In this document: one piece after another, positions 51,698-61,890 of the stretch
How the letters are laid out: every line of letters begins with the position of its first letter
Position numbering within the stretch: the stretch's first letter is position 1
NCBI RefSeq assembly: GCF_000970285.1
Contig: NZ_CP009516.1
Coordinates: 2,893,036 to 2,957,035, forward strand
Length of the DNA: 64,000 nucleotides
Source: Methanosarcina horonobensis HB-1 = JCM 15518
Lineage (GTDB): Archaea > Halobacteriota > Methanosarcinia > Methanosarcinales > Methanosarcinaceae
Direction of reading: 5' to 3'
Translations under genes and position numbers: made by a program
The notes under the pieces: generated by a model
Seen by the model: only the letters and a program-made list of their open reading frames with translations
Told to the model about the DNA's origin: nothing
The model's database searches: none

Positions 51698-53147
51698 TTG
51701 CAAATCATGATAGATCATATTTTCCTTTATTCCTAGCCACAATAACAAACATAAAATTTGAATAACAAGCAAAAAAATGAAATCCATGTTTGTCTTAATT
51801 TTTTGCACTTGTCTGTTTTTCTTTTTGGGTAGTAATGTTGTTTTTTGTTTTTCAAATTCGTCAAACTACGTGGATCACCATCAAATTACAGGTGTGACTT
51901 GATCGCGGATGTAAAATTGGTTTCTCAGGCAGTATCACTTTCAGAATAAGTCATATCACATATATAGTTGTTATTAAAAGATTTCGTTTTTATCACTATT
52001 TGTTTTATTTTTTTGAATAAAATTCATATTTTGGCATATTTTAGATAATAAAATTATTGTTTTTTATGACTCATTTTTATGACTTTTCGCTGTTTTGTAT
52101 GGGCTGTCGTATCCAAAAATAATTTCACATGTGTAAATCATTGGATATTTCGAAATATGATCATTATTGAATGGCTCAAAAGTTTAATCATTGAGAGACT
52201 TCATTTTAATCGAAGCCCAATAGAACGACTATGTGAGATGAAACAGATCTGAGTAGAAGGAAAAAATAGTAGTCATTAGTTTTTGATTTTACCCTAAATA
52301 AAAGAGTTGAAAAGAGAAATTATTTTGGAATAAAACTTGTATTAAATATTCCTGATTTAATTTCTTTAAGCACATATACTTTTGCATTTAGAGCCATTTT
52401 TGATAATTTATCGTAGAATATTACTAAGTATATAAATTAATACTAAATCACTAAAAAATATTAAAATATGACATATTTTAATACATACATGTTAACATTT
52501 AAATAATAAATCGTCATTGATATTGATATTAAAAAGGAATTACATATAGAAATTTAAAAATTAGATAAAAACGCAATGTCAACAGAAACACCACAACACG
52601 TGACAGAAACACTAAAACAAATAACAAAGAGATCGCCTCACCCACAATACCAAAAGAGGACTTAACTTTTGATCAGGGCTCAAACCAAATGATACGATGT
52701 TCAGGTGGTTAATCTTACAAGAGAGTGGTCTTCCCGATAGCATCTTAAACGACATTCTGCGAAATTTTAATGATCCCCGCAAAGGGAGTATTTAAAAGCT
52801 GCAGATGTCGCCAGGGAACTCCATAGAATTTTCGTTGGGATCTCTTCCTAAAAGCATAACTATTTTTTCATTTTCATTTTCATTTTCAGTGAAAGCATTC
52901 CATCTAATGTGTTTTCATTTGGATTCGGTTAAGGATTTTGAGCTGCTGATCTCGATTTCGACGGAAAAACTCAAATCCAAATGTTTAGTGTTTAAATTGA
53001 AATCGATATCAGATTCCAGTTTTGCATTTGATGAATAATTTAACAAATTTTATGAAAATCAATGCAATTGATAACGATTTTTTCCTTAACCGATGACCAA
53101 TGAATGTGTTTTTCATACGAAAAACACTTTATTAATTAACAAGATCA
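51698..53147. other. Long AT-rich gene-free region
   Basis: About 1.45 kb between the binding-protein 3 promoter and the end of the ABC pair. No convincing gene is seen. Around 52575-52800 short frames (for example M-F-R-W-L-I-L-Q-E-S-G-L-P-D-S-I-L-N) look like decayed coding sequence that I cannot assign. A 77-codon frame at 52805-53038 rests on TTTTCA repeats and is rejected. Confidence 0.5.
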
Positions 53148-54950
53148 TCATACTCGAATTTTAAGAGGAGCAGATACCGGTCCGTATGTTTTTCCAGTAA
53201 TAAGGCTTTCAAAACTCCCTCCTGCTCTTATTAATTCGTCGTATTTCCCGGATTCTGCTACACGGCCTTTGTCTAACATGACTACCGTATCCGCACTACG
53301 AATCGTCGAAGGACGGTGAGCTACAATAATCGTTGTCCTGTCCCTGGAGACCTCTGCCATAGCCCGGCGCACTGCGACCTCCGATTCGGTGTCCAGGCTG
53401 GAAACCGCTTCGTCCATGACCAGTATAGGGGCGTCCTTCAAAAATGCCCGGGCTATCGCAATCCTCTGGCGTTGGCCTCCCGAAAGCGTCTCGCCACGCT
53501 CTCCAAGCACGGTGTTCCACTTATCAGGCAAAGCCTCAATGAAATCAAGAGCAAATGCCCGACGGGCCGCTTCCCGAACTTCGGCGTCGGTAGCGTCACT
53601 CCGGCCGATGCGGATGTTTTCCCTCACTGAGATATTGAACAGGTAGACATCCTGAGGCACATAGGCGATCATATTCCGAAGATATTCCTGAGGGAACTGA
53701 CGCAGATCGTGCCCGCCGATCCTGACCGAGCCTTCAGTAGGGTCCCATAGCCTGAGTAACAGATAGGTACAGGTCGACTTTCCTGCACCTGAAGAACCGA
53801 CAAGTGCGACTGTCTCGCCCGGCGATACCGTCAGGTTCACACCCTTCAGTACTTCAGGTAATTTAGGGTCGTACCGGAACCTCACGTCTTCAAAGCGTAC
53901 TTCCGGGATAATCGGCCCCTTGGGAGGGGAAACTACCCGATCGACGACCGAAGGCTGAGTGTTCATTATACCGAACACTCGGTCGGCTGCTGCCGCGGTC
54001 TGGCTGAGCTGTCGGGCGATATTCAGCAAGTGCATAACAGGTGAGAACGCCATTGCAGTGAGGACTGCTGCTACAGGGTATAGTGCAATGTTCATGTAGC
54101 CCATGATAGAGAGCCAACCTCCTAGCGCTATGGTGACGAACATTCCTCCCGCCAGCAATGCATCGCCGGCTCCACGCTCCATGCCGCTGCGACTCTCGTA
54201 GGCTACGTAAGTGTCCGAGTACTTCTGCTGGCTGGCATCGAGCCGGCTCATCGACAATTTTATCGCCCCGAAGGCCACGATCTCCTTCATGCCCTGGATG
54301 TAATCGATCACGTCTGCACTCATCGCTCCTGCCGATTCCCTGTGAGCTTTGCCCTGCGCTTCCGCCCGGCGAGCGAACCAGTCTGGCACCGTTACTGCGG
54401 CTATAAGGAACGGAGCAAGCACTATCATCAGGCTCCAGTGGATAAGCCCGATGAAGATCAGTGCTAAAGGTGTCACCACGATCGCCTGTAGAAACTCGGG
54501 CAGTGTGTGGGCAATGTATAGCTCCAGAAGGTTGACATCTGAGAGCGCGGATCGGGCCAGGTCGCCGGACCGCTGCTTGATCACATATGCCGGGGCAAGC
54601 TCGTCCAGTTTCCGGTATAGCGCCTTGCGAATCTCGGCCAGAGATCGGAACGCGATAACATGAGACCAGTAGCTGTTGAGGTTTGAGAGCCCGAATTGCG
54701 TAATGGTGAACAGGAGCAACAGCCCGATCACCGGCCATAGCTCGGCAACGGGAACCCCTGTGATTACCGCCCCCACGAGATACGCTCCGGTAACTGCCGA
54801 TAGAACGCTGAGCACCTGAATCACAATGCTGGCAATCCGCACTTTCCAGAGATCCAGGTGATAGATGGTCAACAACCGATCAATGATTCTTACTTTTCGA
54901 AATACCTGTCCTACGGGCAAATCGAAGTGTGTGCTGTGTTCGTGGCTCAT
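53148..54950 (-). CDS. ABC transporter, fused membrane-ATPase protein (IrtB-like)
   Basis: About 600 residues. Six N-terminal helices (residues ~45-340) and a C-terminal ATPase: Walker A G-S-S-G-A-G-K-S-T, signature L-S-G-G-Q-R-Q-R-I-A, Walker B I-L-V-M-D-E-A-V-S-S-L-D, switch V-A-H-R-P-S-T. The ATG at 54950 overlaps the upstream stop (ATGA) and has GGAGGA before it. It forms a heterodimer with 54947-56758. Exporter-fold pairs of this kind can also import metallophores (IrtAB, YbtPQ); the neighbouring uptake genes favour that, but export is possible. Confidence 0.9.
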   Translation of the reverse strand: MSHEHSTHFDLPVGQVFRKVRIIDRLLTIYHLDLWKVRIASIVIQVLSVLSAVTGAYLVGAVITGVPVAELWPVIGLLLLFTITQFGLSNLNSYWSHVIAFRSLAEIRKALYRKLDELAPAYVIKQRSGDLARSALSDVNLLELYIAHTLPEFLQAIVVTPLALIFIGLIHWSLMIVLAPFLIAAVTVPDWFARRAEAQGKAHRESAGAMSADVIDYIQGMKEIVAFGAIKLSMSRLDASQQKYSDTYVAYESRSGMERGAGDALLAGGMFVTIALGGWLSIMGYMNIALYPVAAVLTAMAFSPVMHLLNIARQLSQTAAAADRVFGIMNTQPSVVDRVVSPPKGPIIPEVRFEDVRFRYDPKLPEVLKGVNLTVSPGETVALVGSSGAGKSTCTYLLLRLWDPTEGSVRIGGHDLRQFPQEYLRNMIAYVPQDVYLFNISVRENIRIGRSDATDAEVREAARRAFALDFIEALPDKWNTVLGERGETLSGGQRQRIAIARAFLKDAPILVMDEAVSSLDTESEVAVRRAMAEVSRDRTTIIVAHRPSTIRSADTVVMLDKGRVAESGKYDELIRAGGSFESLITGKTYGPVSAPLKIRV

Positions 54951-56758
54951 ACACATTCCTCCTCGGCCCTGACCAGAGCACTGTAATTACCGTTGCAGCC
55001 GACCAGCTCCGTGTGCGTACCCGCCTCCGTCAGCCGGCCTTTTTCCAACACGTAGATTCTGTCGGCATCTCGAACTGTCGAAAGACGGTGAGAGATGATC
55101 AAGGTGGTTCTGTCATGGGCCAAACCGGCTATTGCTTCGCGAATCAGCGCTTCGTTGGCGACATCTACGCTGGATGTCGCCTCATCCAGGATAAGGATTG
55201 GAGCATCCTTCAGGATGGCCCGGGCGATAGCGATACGCTGGCGCTCGCCTCCGGACAACCGTACCCCCCTCTCCCCTATCAATGTGTCGTAGCCTTCAGG
55301 GAGAGTTGTGATGAACTTGTGCGCTGCAGCAGCCCGAGCAGCCCGCTCGAGTTCCTCCTGTGAAGCCGACGGTTTCGCCATCAACAGGTTATCACGTACA
55401 GTCCCATAGGACAGGAACGTGTCCTGGGATACGATCGAGTACATGGCATGTAAGTCGTCTGTAGGAATATACCGGATGTCTTCCCCGCCGAGCCTGACGA
55501 CGCCGGCTTGCGGGTCAAAATACCTCATCAGGAGAGCGGTTACTGTCGTTTTGCCACTCCCGGAACGGCCGACCAGCGCGACTTTATCTCCTGGTTCAAC
55601 CTCAAATGAAAGATTCTCGACCGCAGGAGCATCAGCTTTCCGGTACCTGAAGGTGATGTCTTCAAAGGCAAAGGAGTGGGGGATGGGGCTCGGGGTGGGT
55701 CTAGCGGGCACTGCCGCGAGAGAGACCGCTTCCAGGATATCTAACACGCCTTCGGCAGCGCCCATTCCGGAAAAGGAGAAGTGTATCGTCTGCCTCAGGT
55801 CAGTGACCGGGCGAAGCGCTTCTCTCACCAGCAACAGCACGAAGAGCAGACCGGCTGCAGACAGGGCACCTGCGTCCATGCGGATGGCACCGATAATGAT
55901 AGCCACAGTGCCGCAGATCGCGGCGACCAGCCCGGGAGGGATACTCCACAGAATTTCATTCCGCAGAATGCCGATTTCCGCATCGTACAGGTCATTAGTC
56001 CGCTGGTAGAGAATTTCCCCTTGTTTTTGGCTTGCGTTGAAAGACTTCAACGTGACGATGCCCTGGATGTTATCGACGTACTCCGCGAATAGGCGGGGCA
56101 TGGCGACAAACCAGATCTGTATCCCCTTGCCGACTCCCTTATAGATGGCGAGCGGCTGGATTAGGGCAGCAATCATCATAGCCCCGATGACCAGCCCGAT
56201 GATCATGTCAACGTAGAGCAGTATCGCTACAATCGAGATACCGGCGGCGATAGACACTACGACCTGAGGCAGAAAGCGCCCGTAGTAATTCTGCAGGGCT
56301 TCGGCTCCGTCGACCAGCGTAGCCTGTATAACTCCGCTTTTCTGGTTCAGGACCCACCCGGGACCAAGCTCGTACAACTTATGGTACATGCGCCGTCGTA
56401 AAGACATGGCGATGTTGCTGGCAGTTCTGGCCGCGATACGATCGTTTTCCCGGATCATGGCCCATCGCAGGACGATAAGGAGCGCTACAGCGGCAAAGTA
56501 CAGCCCGGATTCATGGAGCGGCGTTCCCGCAAACACTCCGTTGAGTATGAGGGCAATGAGCAGTCCCTGGATAATATAACTGAATGAGATGAGAAGGCCG
56601 AGAATGATAACGCTCCATAGCTTGCCGTACTCTCCGCGGCCGAGCTCAAGCACCCTGCGGTCGAATAGTTTCATTCTGTTCGCCCCTGTTGTAATCGAAA
56701 GCCCGCGCTTTGACTCAATCCGGGTATACTCTTTGACGACATCGGTTTTTTTTGACAT
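54947..56758 (-). CDS. ABC transporter, fused membrane-ATPase protein (IrtA-like)
   Basis: 603 residues, same plan as its partner. Walker A G-R-S-G-S-G-K-T-T, signature L-S-G-G-E-R-Q-R-I-A, Walker B I-L-I-L-D-E-A-T-S-S-V-D, switch I-S-H-R-L-S-T. No siderophore-interacting reductase domain is present, unlike mycobacterial IrtA. It is transcribed away from methyltransferase 4, with a 493-nt AT-rich region between. Base composition is richer in GC than the flanking DNA. Confidence 0.9.
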   Translation of the reverse strand: MSKKTDVVKEYTRIESKRGLSITTGANRMKLFDRRVLELGRGEYGKLWSVIILGLLISFSYIIQGLLIALILNGVFAGTPLHESGLYFAAVALLIVLRWAMIRENDRIAARTASNIAMSLRRRMYHKLYELGPGWVLNQKSGVIQATLVDGAEALQNYYGRFLPQVVVSIAAGISIVAILLYVDMIIGLVIGAMMIAALIQPLAIYKGVGKGIQIWFVAMPRLFAEYVDNIQGIVTLKSFNASQKQGEILYQRTNDLYDAEIGILRNEILWSIPPGLVAAICGTVAIIIGAIRMDAGALSAAGLLFVLLLVREALRPVTDLRQTIHFSFSGMGAAEGVLDILEAVSLAAVPARPTPSPIPHSFAFEDITFRYRKADAPAVENLSFEVEPGDKVALVGRSGSGKTTVTALLMRYFDPQAGVVRLGGEDIRYIPTDDLHAMYSIVSQDTFLSYGTVRDNLLMAKPSASQEELERAARAAAAHKFITTLPEGYDTLIGERGVRLSGGERQRIAIARAILKDAPILILDEATSSVDVANEALIREAIAGLAHDRTTLIISHRLSTVRDADRIYVLEKGRLTEAGTHTELVGCNGNYSALVRAEEECV

Positions 56759-57251
56759 GTGATCTCTCTGTTAACAACTGCATTTTGTCATTAATTGATG
56801 TAATTTCGGCTGTGTTCCTAGACTTATTGCTGACTTGAGGAGAATCAATTAAACGAATTTTTAATATATTTGCTAAAAATCATTTATAAATAACTTATTA
56901 ATTAACATTAATAACAATATTTATATCATATTGATTAACATTTAAAGAAATTAGTAATAAAAATTAATAACTATAGCATTATTTGTAAGAAAGATAACAT
57001 TTGTTAGCCAAATAACAATATATATCACACAAAATTATATTAAAAAGAATTGACAACAAAAAGTAATAAATTTGATATTTGTTATAAAAATGTTAGTCAA
57101 AGATGATTAAAACATTAAAGGTTATTTGGAAAAATGAAATATTAATTAAAAATCTATATATTTTTTCTAAGATATTGTCGAAAAAATAGTAATTCTACTA
57201 GAATTATCATGAATTTAGCCAAAAAATGTTGCATATTAGAGGGACAGTAAA
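56759..57251. promoter_or_regulatory. AT-rich divergent promoter region with palindrome
   Basis: Region between the ABC pair (minus) and methyltransferase 4 (plus). The palindrome TTATTAAT-TAAC-ATTAATAA lies at 56895-56914, and several AATAAC and GTTA motifs follow. No coding frame is supported. It probably controls both directions. Confidence 0.45.
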
Positions 57252-58001
57252 ATGAGTTTAAACATCCGCATTAAAAATTATTGGGAAGGCGAGGCGCAAG
57301 GTTACAGTGAATTTATTGATAATGAACTAAACGGCTTTGAGAGAAAAGCATGGTCCGATTTGGTACTGGAACACGCTCCCTCCAAAGATTCTCTTGACAT
57401 ACTGGATATTGGTACCGGACCGGGATTTTTTCCAATTGTCTTGTCACAGGGCGGACATAATGTTACTGGTATAGACTTAACAGAAAACATGATCGAGTTT
57501 GCACGTCTTAACCTTGCACGTGAAGGTGCTAGTGCAAAGTTGATGACTATGGACTGTCAGGATTTAAAATTTCCAGATAACAGTTTTGATCTGTTAGTTT
57601 GCCGTAATCTCACGTGGACACTTGACGACCCTGCCAGATCATATCAAGAATGGCACCGCGTCCTAAGACCCGGCGGGAGGATTCTTGTCTTCGACGCTTG
57701 CTGGTATCTGCACCTGTTTGATGAAAATATGAAAATAGCCTATGAGAAAAAGGAAAAAGAGATCCTTGAAAAATACGGGTACCCGGTGCACCGGCACAAG
57801 GACCAGGCTGAAGGCGAAGCACTCAGCCGGAAGCTGTTTATGAGTGACAAAGTCAGACCGCAGTGGGATTTGGATTTGATGCTTAAACTCGGATTTTCAA
57901 AGGTATTTGCAGATACTTCAGTGGGTGAACGGATACTCAATGAACAGCAGCAGGATATAAACAGTATGCATCCTCCATTTTTGGTGGGAGGAGAAAAATA
58001 A
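57252..58001 (+). CDS. Class I SAM methyltransferase, paralogue 4
   Basis: 249 residues. Motif I I-L-D-I-G-T-G-P-G-F-F, V-T-G-I-D-L-T-E-N-M-I, C-R-N-L-T-W-T-L-D-D-P-A-R-S, R-P-G-G-R-I-L-V-F-D-A-C-W. It is closer to paralogue 5 (G-x-G-P-G-F-F) than to paralogues 1-3 in motif I. The C-terminal part differs from paralogues 1-3 (F-M-S-D-K-V-R-P-Q-W-D). It precedes the second Nik-type operon by 278 nt. Substrate unknown. Confidence 0.85.
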   Translation: MSLNIRIKNYWEGEAQGYSEFIDNELNGFERKAWSDLVLEHAPSKDSLDILDIGTGPGFFPIVLSQGGHNVTGIDLTENMIEFARLNLAREGASAKLMTMDCQDLKFPDNSFDLLVCRNLTWTLDDPARSYQEWHRVLRPGGRILVFDACWYLHLFDENMKIAYEKKEKEILEKYGYPVHRHKDQAEGEALSRKLFMSDKVRPQWDLDLMLKLGFSKVFADTSVGERILNEQQQDINSMHPPFLVGGEK

Positions 58002-58279
58002 AAAAGACACACTAAATGTCGCGCCTTGTGGCAAAATATTTACGGCTTGTACAGCTCCTCCGTGGATTCTAAAAAAGATGTAACAGGCAAAGTGACAGTC
58101 GATCTTTTGTCTACAGAGTGCGGTTTTTAAGTATATCCGCGTTTATAAGTCGACACCCTCAACGAATTAATAAAGCAGCCAGCTTTTACAGGGCCCTTAT
58201 TGAACCACAGTTGCAAAAATAGAAGAGATAGGAGAGGGTTCAAACTGCGAGTAACATCACAGGTACGGGAAGTGAAGTA

Positions 58280-59209
58280 ATGCTTAAAAACATAGGTGAA
58301 CGGCTGTTCACATTGATTCCGGTACTGCTGGCTGTTTCATTAGTAACTTTTATCCTTGGTAGCATGTCTTCCGGCGACACTGCACGTACACTGGCTGAAA
58401 AGAAATATGACAGGCCAACATATGAGCAGATTGAGGAAATAAGAACCGAAATGGGATTTGACAGACCGGTGCTCGTCCAATACGCCGATTGGCTTAAGGA
58501 TGCGGTGAGGGGCAATTTGGGCTTTTCTTATTCAAATAACAAGCCTGTTGTTGACGAGATTGTTAAGTATTTTCCCAAAACATTACAGTTGGCACTTCTC
58601 GCACTATTGTTTTTAATTGTAATTTCATTTACTCTTGGAATCTTATCAGCGGTGTTTTCCGGCTCATGGATCGACAAGATTTCCAGGATATACTGTTTTT
58701 GGAGTGTATCAATGCCCGAATTCTGGTTGGGACTCATTCTGCTGTATATTTTCGGAGCTCGTCTTGGACTAATATCAGTGCTTGGTGGAAGTTCAATGAA
58801 ATTTCCAATAATACCTGCTCTTACAATGTCTATATGCAGTGGTGGGATTTATGTCCGACTTGTTCGCACAAATATGGAGGAAGTACTGAATAAAGGATAT
58901 ATCCGTGCAGCCAGAGCAAAAGGCGTTAGTGAATATAACATTATAACAAAACATGCTCTCAAAAACGCAATGCTTCCTGTAATAAACAAGCTTGGAATTG
59001 GATTTGGCTCTTTGTTAGCTGGATCTGCCATTATCGAATCAATATTTTCATGGAACGGACTTGGAAAACTGGCTCTCGAATCTGTTAAGCTCAAAGATTA
59101 TCCAGTAGTCCAGGGATATGTGCTGTTTATGGCTGTTTTGATGGTGTTAATTAACCTGGCTGTAGATATCGTATGCGGCATCATTGATCCGCGTCTTAAA
59201 AATGGATGA
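58280..59209 (+). CDS. NikB/OppB-like permease 2
   Basis: 309 residues, six helices. Motifs: M-G-F-D-R-P-V-L-V-Q-Y-A-D-W, P-E-F-W-L-G-L-I-L-L, Y-I-R-A-A-R-A-K-G-V (EAA loop), G-S-L-L-A-G-S-A-I-I-E. First gene of the second Nik-type importer; here the binding-protein gene comes last. The order differs from operon 1, so the two were not made by local duplication. Confidence 0.92.
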   Translation: MLKNIGERLFTLIPVLLAVSLVTFILGSMSSGDTARTLAEKKYDRPTYEQIEEIRTEMGFDRPVLVQYADWLKDAVRGNLGFSYSNNKPVVDEIVKYFPKTLQLALLALLFLIVISFTLGILSAVFSGSWIDKISRIYCFWSVSMPEFWLGLILLYIFGARLGLISVLGGSSMKFPIIPALTMSICSGGIYVRLVRTNMEEVLNKGYIRAARAKGVSEYNIITKHALKNAMLPVINKLGIGFGSLLAGSAIIESIFSWNGLGKLALESVKLKDYPVVQGYVLFMAVLMVLINLAVDIVCGIIDPRLKNG

Positions 59210-59219
59210 GGATGAACAT

Positions 59220-60092
59220 ATGATGCAGATCAAAATTCAAGCAATAAAGAGATTAAATGTATGGTTTCGTCCATCCAATGGCATTACAAATCGTATACTT
59301 ACGCAAAAAGCACCAGTTTTCGGTCTTGTAATAGTGGCTTTGATCATCTTCATTGCCATAGCTGCATCTGTAATTGCTCCAAATGACCCACTTAAGGTAA
59401 ATATGTCAATGCGTTTAGAAGGCCCAAGCTCATTATATTGGCTTGGCACTGATAATCTGGGGCGATGCATCGCATCTCGTCTGATTTGGGGAGCACGAAT
59501 GTCACTGATATATAGCCTGTGCGTACTGGGTCTAATGATGGCAATTAGTATTCCGATAGGGCTCCTTTCCGGGTATGCAGGCGGTCGCGTGGACACGTTT
59601 ATTATGCGGGTTACCGACATATTTTTATCACTTCCGACTTTTCTGATGGCACTAGCCGTCGCCGGTATGCTGGGACCCAGTGCGAAAAATATGATTATCG
59701 CCATGGCCAGCGTGTGGTGGTCGTCTTATGCAAGAATAATACGTGGTATGGCAATGCAGATGAAGCAGCAGGACTTTATGCTTGCAGCAAAAGCAGCCGC
59801 CTGTACTCACAGTCAGATTCTTTTCCGGCACATACTTCGCAATATCGCCTCACCAATTATCGTAATGGCCACACTTGAAATTGGTTCGATTATACTGGCA
59901 ATTGCATCATTTTCTTTTATAGGGTTGGGTGCTCAGCCGCCTACGCCCGAGTGGGGTATTATGCTCAGCGATAGCAAAGAGTTTATCCAGACACAGCCGC
60001 AGTTGATGATTTATCCGGGGATTGCAATTATTATTACAGTCATGGCATTCAATCTTCTGGGGGAAGGACTGAAAAATGCAATACAAGATTGA
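59220..60092 (+). CDS. NikC/OppC-like permease 2
   Basis: About 290 residues. I start at 59220 (ATGATG after GAGGATG), 10 nt after the nikB-like stop, in place of the longer overlapping frame. Motifs: I-A-P-N-D-P-L-K-V, L-G-T-D-N-L-G-R-C, F-I-G-L-G-A-Q-P-P-T-P-E-W-G-I-M. The EAA loop is A-A-K-A-A-A-C-T-H. Confidence 0.9.
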   Translation: MMQIKIQAIKRLNVWFRPSNGITNRILTQKAPVFGLVIVALIIFIAIAASVIAPNDPLKVNMSMRLEGPSSLYWLGTDNLGRCIASRLIWGARMSLIYSLCVLGLMMAISIPIGLLSGYAGGRVDTFIMRVTDIFLSLPTFLMALAVAGMLGPSAKNMIIAMASVWWSSYARIIRGMAMQMKQQDFMLAAKAAACTHSQILFRHILRNIASPIIVMATLEIGSIILAIASFSFIGLGAQPPTPEWGIMLSDSKEFIQTQPQLMIYPGIAIIITVMAFNLLGEGLKNAIQD

Positions 60093-60888
60093 CAAGGGAG
60101 TTCGGAGTGAAAATGTGATATTAGATATCCGGGACCTTTCTCTGGACTACGTTATGCCGGATCAAAACATCCATGCCGTAATAGACTTGAAACTTGTTGC
60201 AAGAATGGGAAAAATCACCGCACTTGTTGGGGAAAGTGGCAGTGGAAAATCAACGGTCGCACTTGCGGTAATGGGTATTCAGGATAAAAATGCTGTCATC
60301 TCAAATGGTGAGATTTATTTGGCAGGGACAGATGTACTTTCTCTACCCAAAAAAGATAAGCGTTCTTATATATCTAACCGTGTCGGCATTATCTTTCAGG
60401 ATCCAATTGATTCGCTGAATCCGTTATTAACTATTGGAGAGCAGCTGGTGGAGGCAGTCCTGATACATGAAAAAATAACAAAAAATCAAGCTCGCACCAT
60501 TGCACTCAATCAACTTCTGGCTGTCAGCCTGCCGCAGCCAGAGGAATTGATGAAAAAGTACCCATTTATGTTGAGCGGAGGAATGTGCCAGCGTGTTATG
60601 ATTGCCATCGCCAGTGTTTTCCGTCCACTGCTTCTTATTGCAGATGAGCCAACGACCGCTCTTGATGTAACGATTCAGGCTCAAATCCTGCATCAATTGG
60701 ATTCTATGCGGAAGAGAGACGGAACTGCAATTTTGCTTATTACGCACGATTTGGGAGTCGTTGCAGAAATAGCAGACGACGTGTGTATCATGAAGGACGG
60801 ACATATTGTGGAAAGCGGCACGGTAGACGACATATTTTATAATCCGCAACATGTGCATACACGCCAGCTACTGGCGGCGACGCTCTAA
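60076..60888 (+). CDS. NikD/OppD-like ATPase 2
   Basis: 270 residues. Walker A G-E-S-G-S-G-K-S-T, signature L-S-G-G-M-C-Q-R-V-M-I, Walker B I-A-D-E-P-T-T-A-L-D-V, switch I-T-H-D-L-G-V. It overlaps the nikC-like end by 17 nt. It lacks the Cys-rich C-terminal tail of ATPase 1, ending soon after H-V-H-T-R-Q-L-L-A-A, as in short NikD proteins. Confidence 0.92.
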   Translation: MQYKIDKGVRSENVILDIRDLSLDYVMPDQNIHAVIDLKLVARMGKITALVGESGSGKSTVALAVMGIQDKNAVISNGEIYLAGTDVLSLPKKDKRSYISNRVGIIFQDPIDSLNPLLTIGEQLVEAVLIHEKITKNQARTIALNQLLAVSLPQPEELMKKYPFMLSGGMCQRVMIAIASVFRPLLLIADEPTTALDVTIQAQILHQLDSMRKRDGTAILLITHDLGVVAEIADDVCIMKDGHIVESGTVDDIFYNPQHVHTRQLLAATL

Positions 60889-60899
60889 GAGGTTTGACC

Positions 60900-61865
60900 A
60901 TGGAAGTATTGGTGGAAACCCTGAACATACGAAAATGCTACGAAAAACAAAAGTTATTTACAAAAAAGGGAGACCAGGTTTCTGCCGTAAACGGCGTGTC
61001 TCTCAAAATTCAGAAGGGACGTTCATTAGGACTTGTCGGGGAGAGCGGAAGCGGAAAAAGCACACTTGGCAGAATGATGGCCGGGCTGGAAACGCCGACA
61101 GAAGGACAGATACTGTTCCGAGGACAGTCAATATCAAATATTTCCCTTAGAAAAATGCGCCCATTACGGCGTAATATTCAGATAATCTTTCAAAATAGCA
61201 GCAGCGTTTTTGATACGTCCTATACTATAGGAGAAAGTATTGCCGAGGTTATTAAAAACAGCGAGACAGTATCAAAAAAAGAATGCTTAGGAAAAATTGA
61301 GACGATATTGGAACAGGTGGGGTTAGATGCCTTATATGCTCAGCGGAATCCAAAGGAGTTGAGCGGAGGGCAACGCCAGCGCGCCAATATTGCCCGTGCT
61401 CTTGTTCTTCACCCGGAGTTCGTTGTTTGCGACGAGCCCGTTTCCAGCCTTGATTATTCATTGCGCAAACAAGTTCTGACTTTACTTAACGATCTACGAA
61501 ACAAATTTGGTTTAACCTACTTGTTTATCACCCACGACCTCAACTGTGTGCCTTATGTCTGCGATATTATGGCCATTATGTATGCGGGCAAGATAGTGGA
61601 GCAAATAGATTTAAAGAATAACTCGATGCAAAACGCACTTCACCCGTATACCAGCCTGCTGTTTTCGTGTATACCAGCAAAGGTACCTGCAGAACGAAAA
61701 AAATGCACGATGGAGAGCATAATTGATACAACAGTTATACCTGATTCAAAGCACTGTTGTCGGTTTTTTCTGCGCTGTCCTTGTTGTACGGAACGTTGCA
61801 TAAACGAAGAGCCTTTGCTAAAAGAGGTCGCAAGCGGTCATTTTGTAGCATGTCATATCGTATAA
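60900..61865 (+). CDS. NikE/OppF-like ATPase 2
   Basis: About 321 residues. ATG at 60900, with AGAGGT upstream, preferred to the TTG at 60894. Walker A G-E-S-G-S-G-K-S-T, signature L-S-G-G-Q-R-Q-R-A-N, Walker B V-C-D-E-P-V-S-S-L-D-Y, and a C-terminal Cys cluster (H-C-C-R-F-F-L-R-C-P-C-C-T-E-R-C) richer than usual. Confidence 0.92.
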   Translation: MEVLVETLNIRKCYEKQKLFTKKGDQVSAVNGVSLKIQKGRSLGLVGESGSGKSTLGRMMAGLETPTEGQILFRGQSISNISLRKMRPLRRNIQIIFQNSSSVFDTSYTIGESIAEVIKNSETVSKKECLGKIETILEQVGLDALYAQRNPKELSGGQRQRANIARALVLHPEFVVCDEPVSSLDYSLRKQVLTLLNDLRNKFGLTYLFITHDLNCVPYVCDIMAIMYAGKIVEQIDLKNNSMQNALHPYTSLLFSCIPAKVPAERKKCTMESIIDTTVIPDSKHCCRFFLRCPCCTERCINEEPLLKEVASGHFVACHIV

Positions 61866-61890
61866 GCCATAATAAAAAGGAGAATAAAAA

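Noticed and set aside
52805-53038. 77-codon frame in the AT-rich region
   Set aside because: Its Phe/Ser-rich start comes from TTTTCA repeats and there is no ribosome-binding site or domain.
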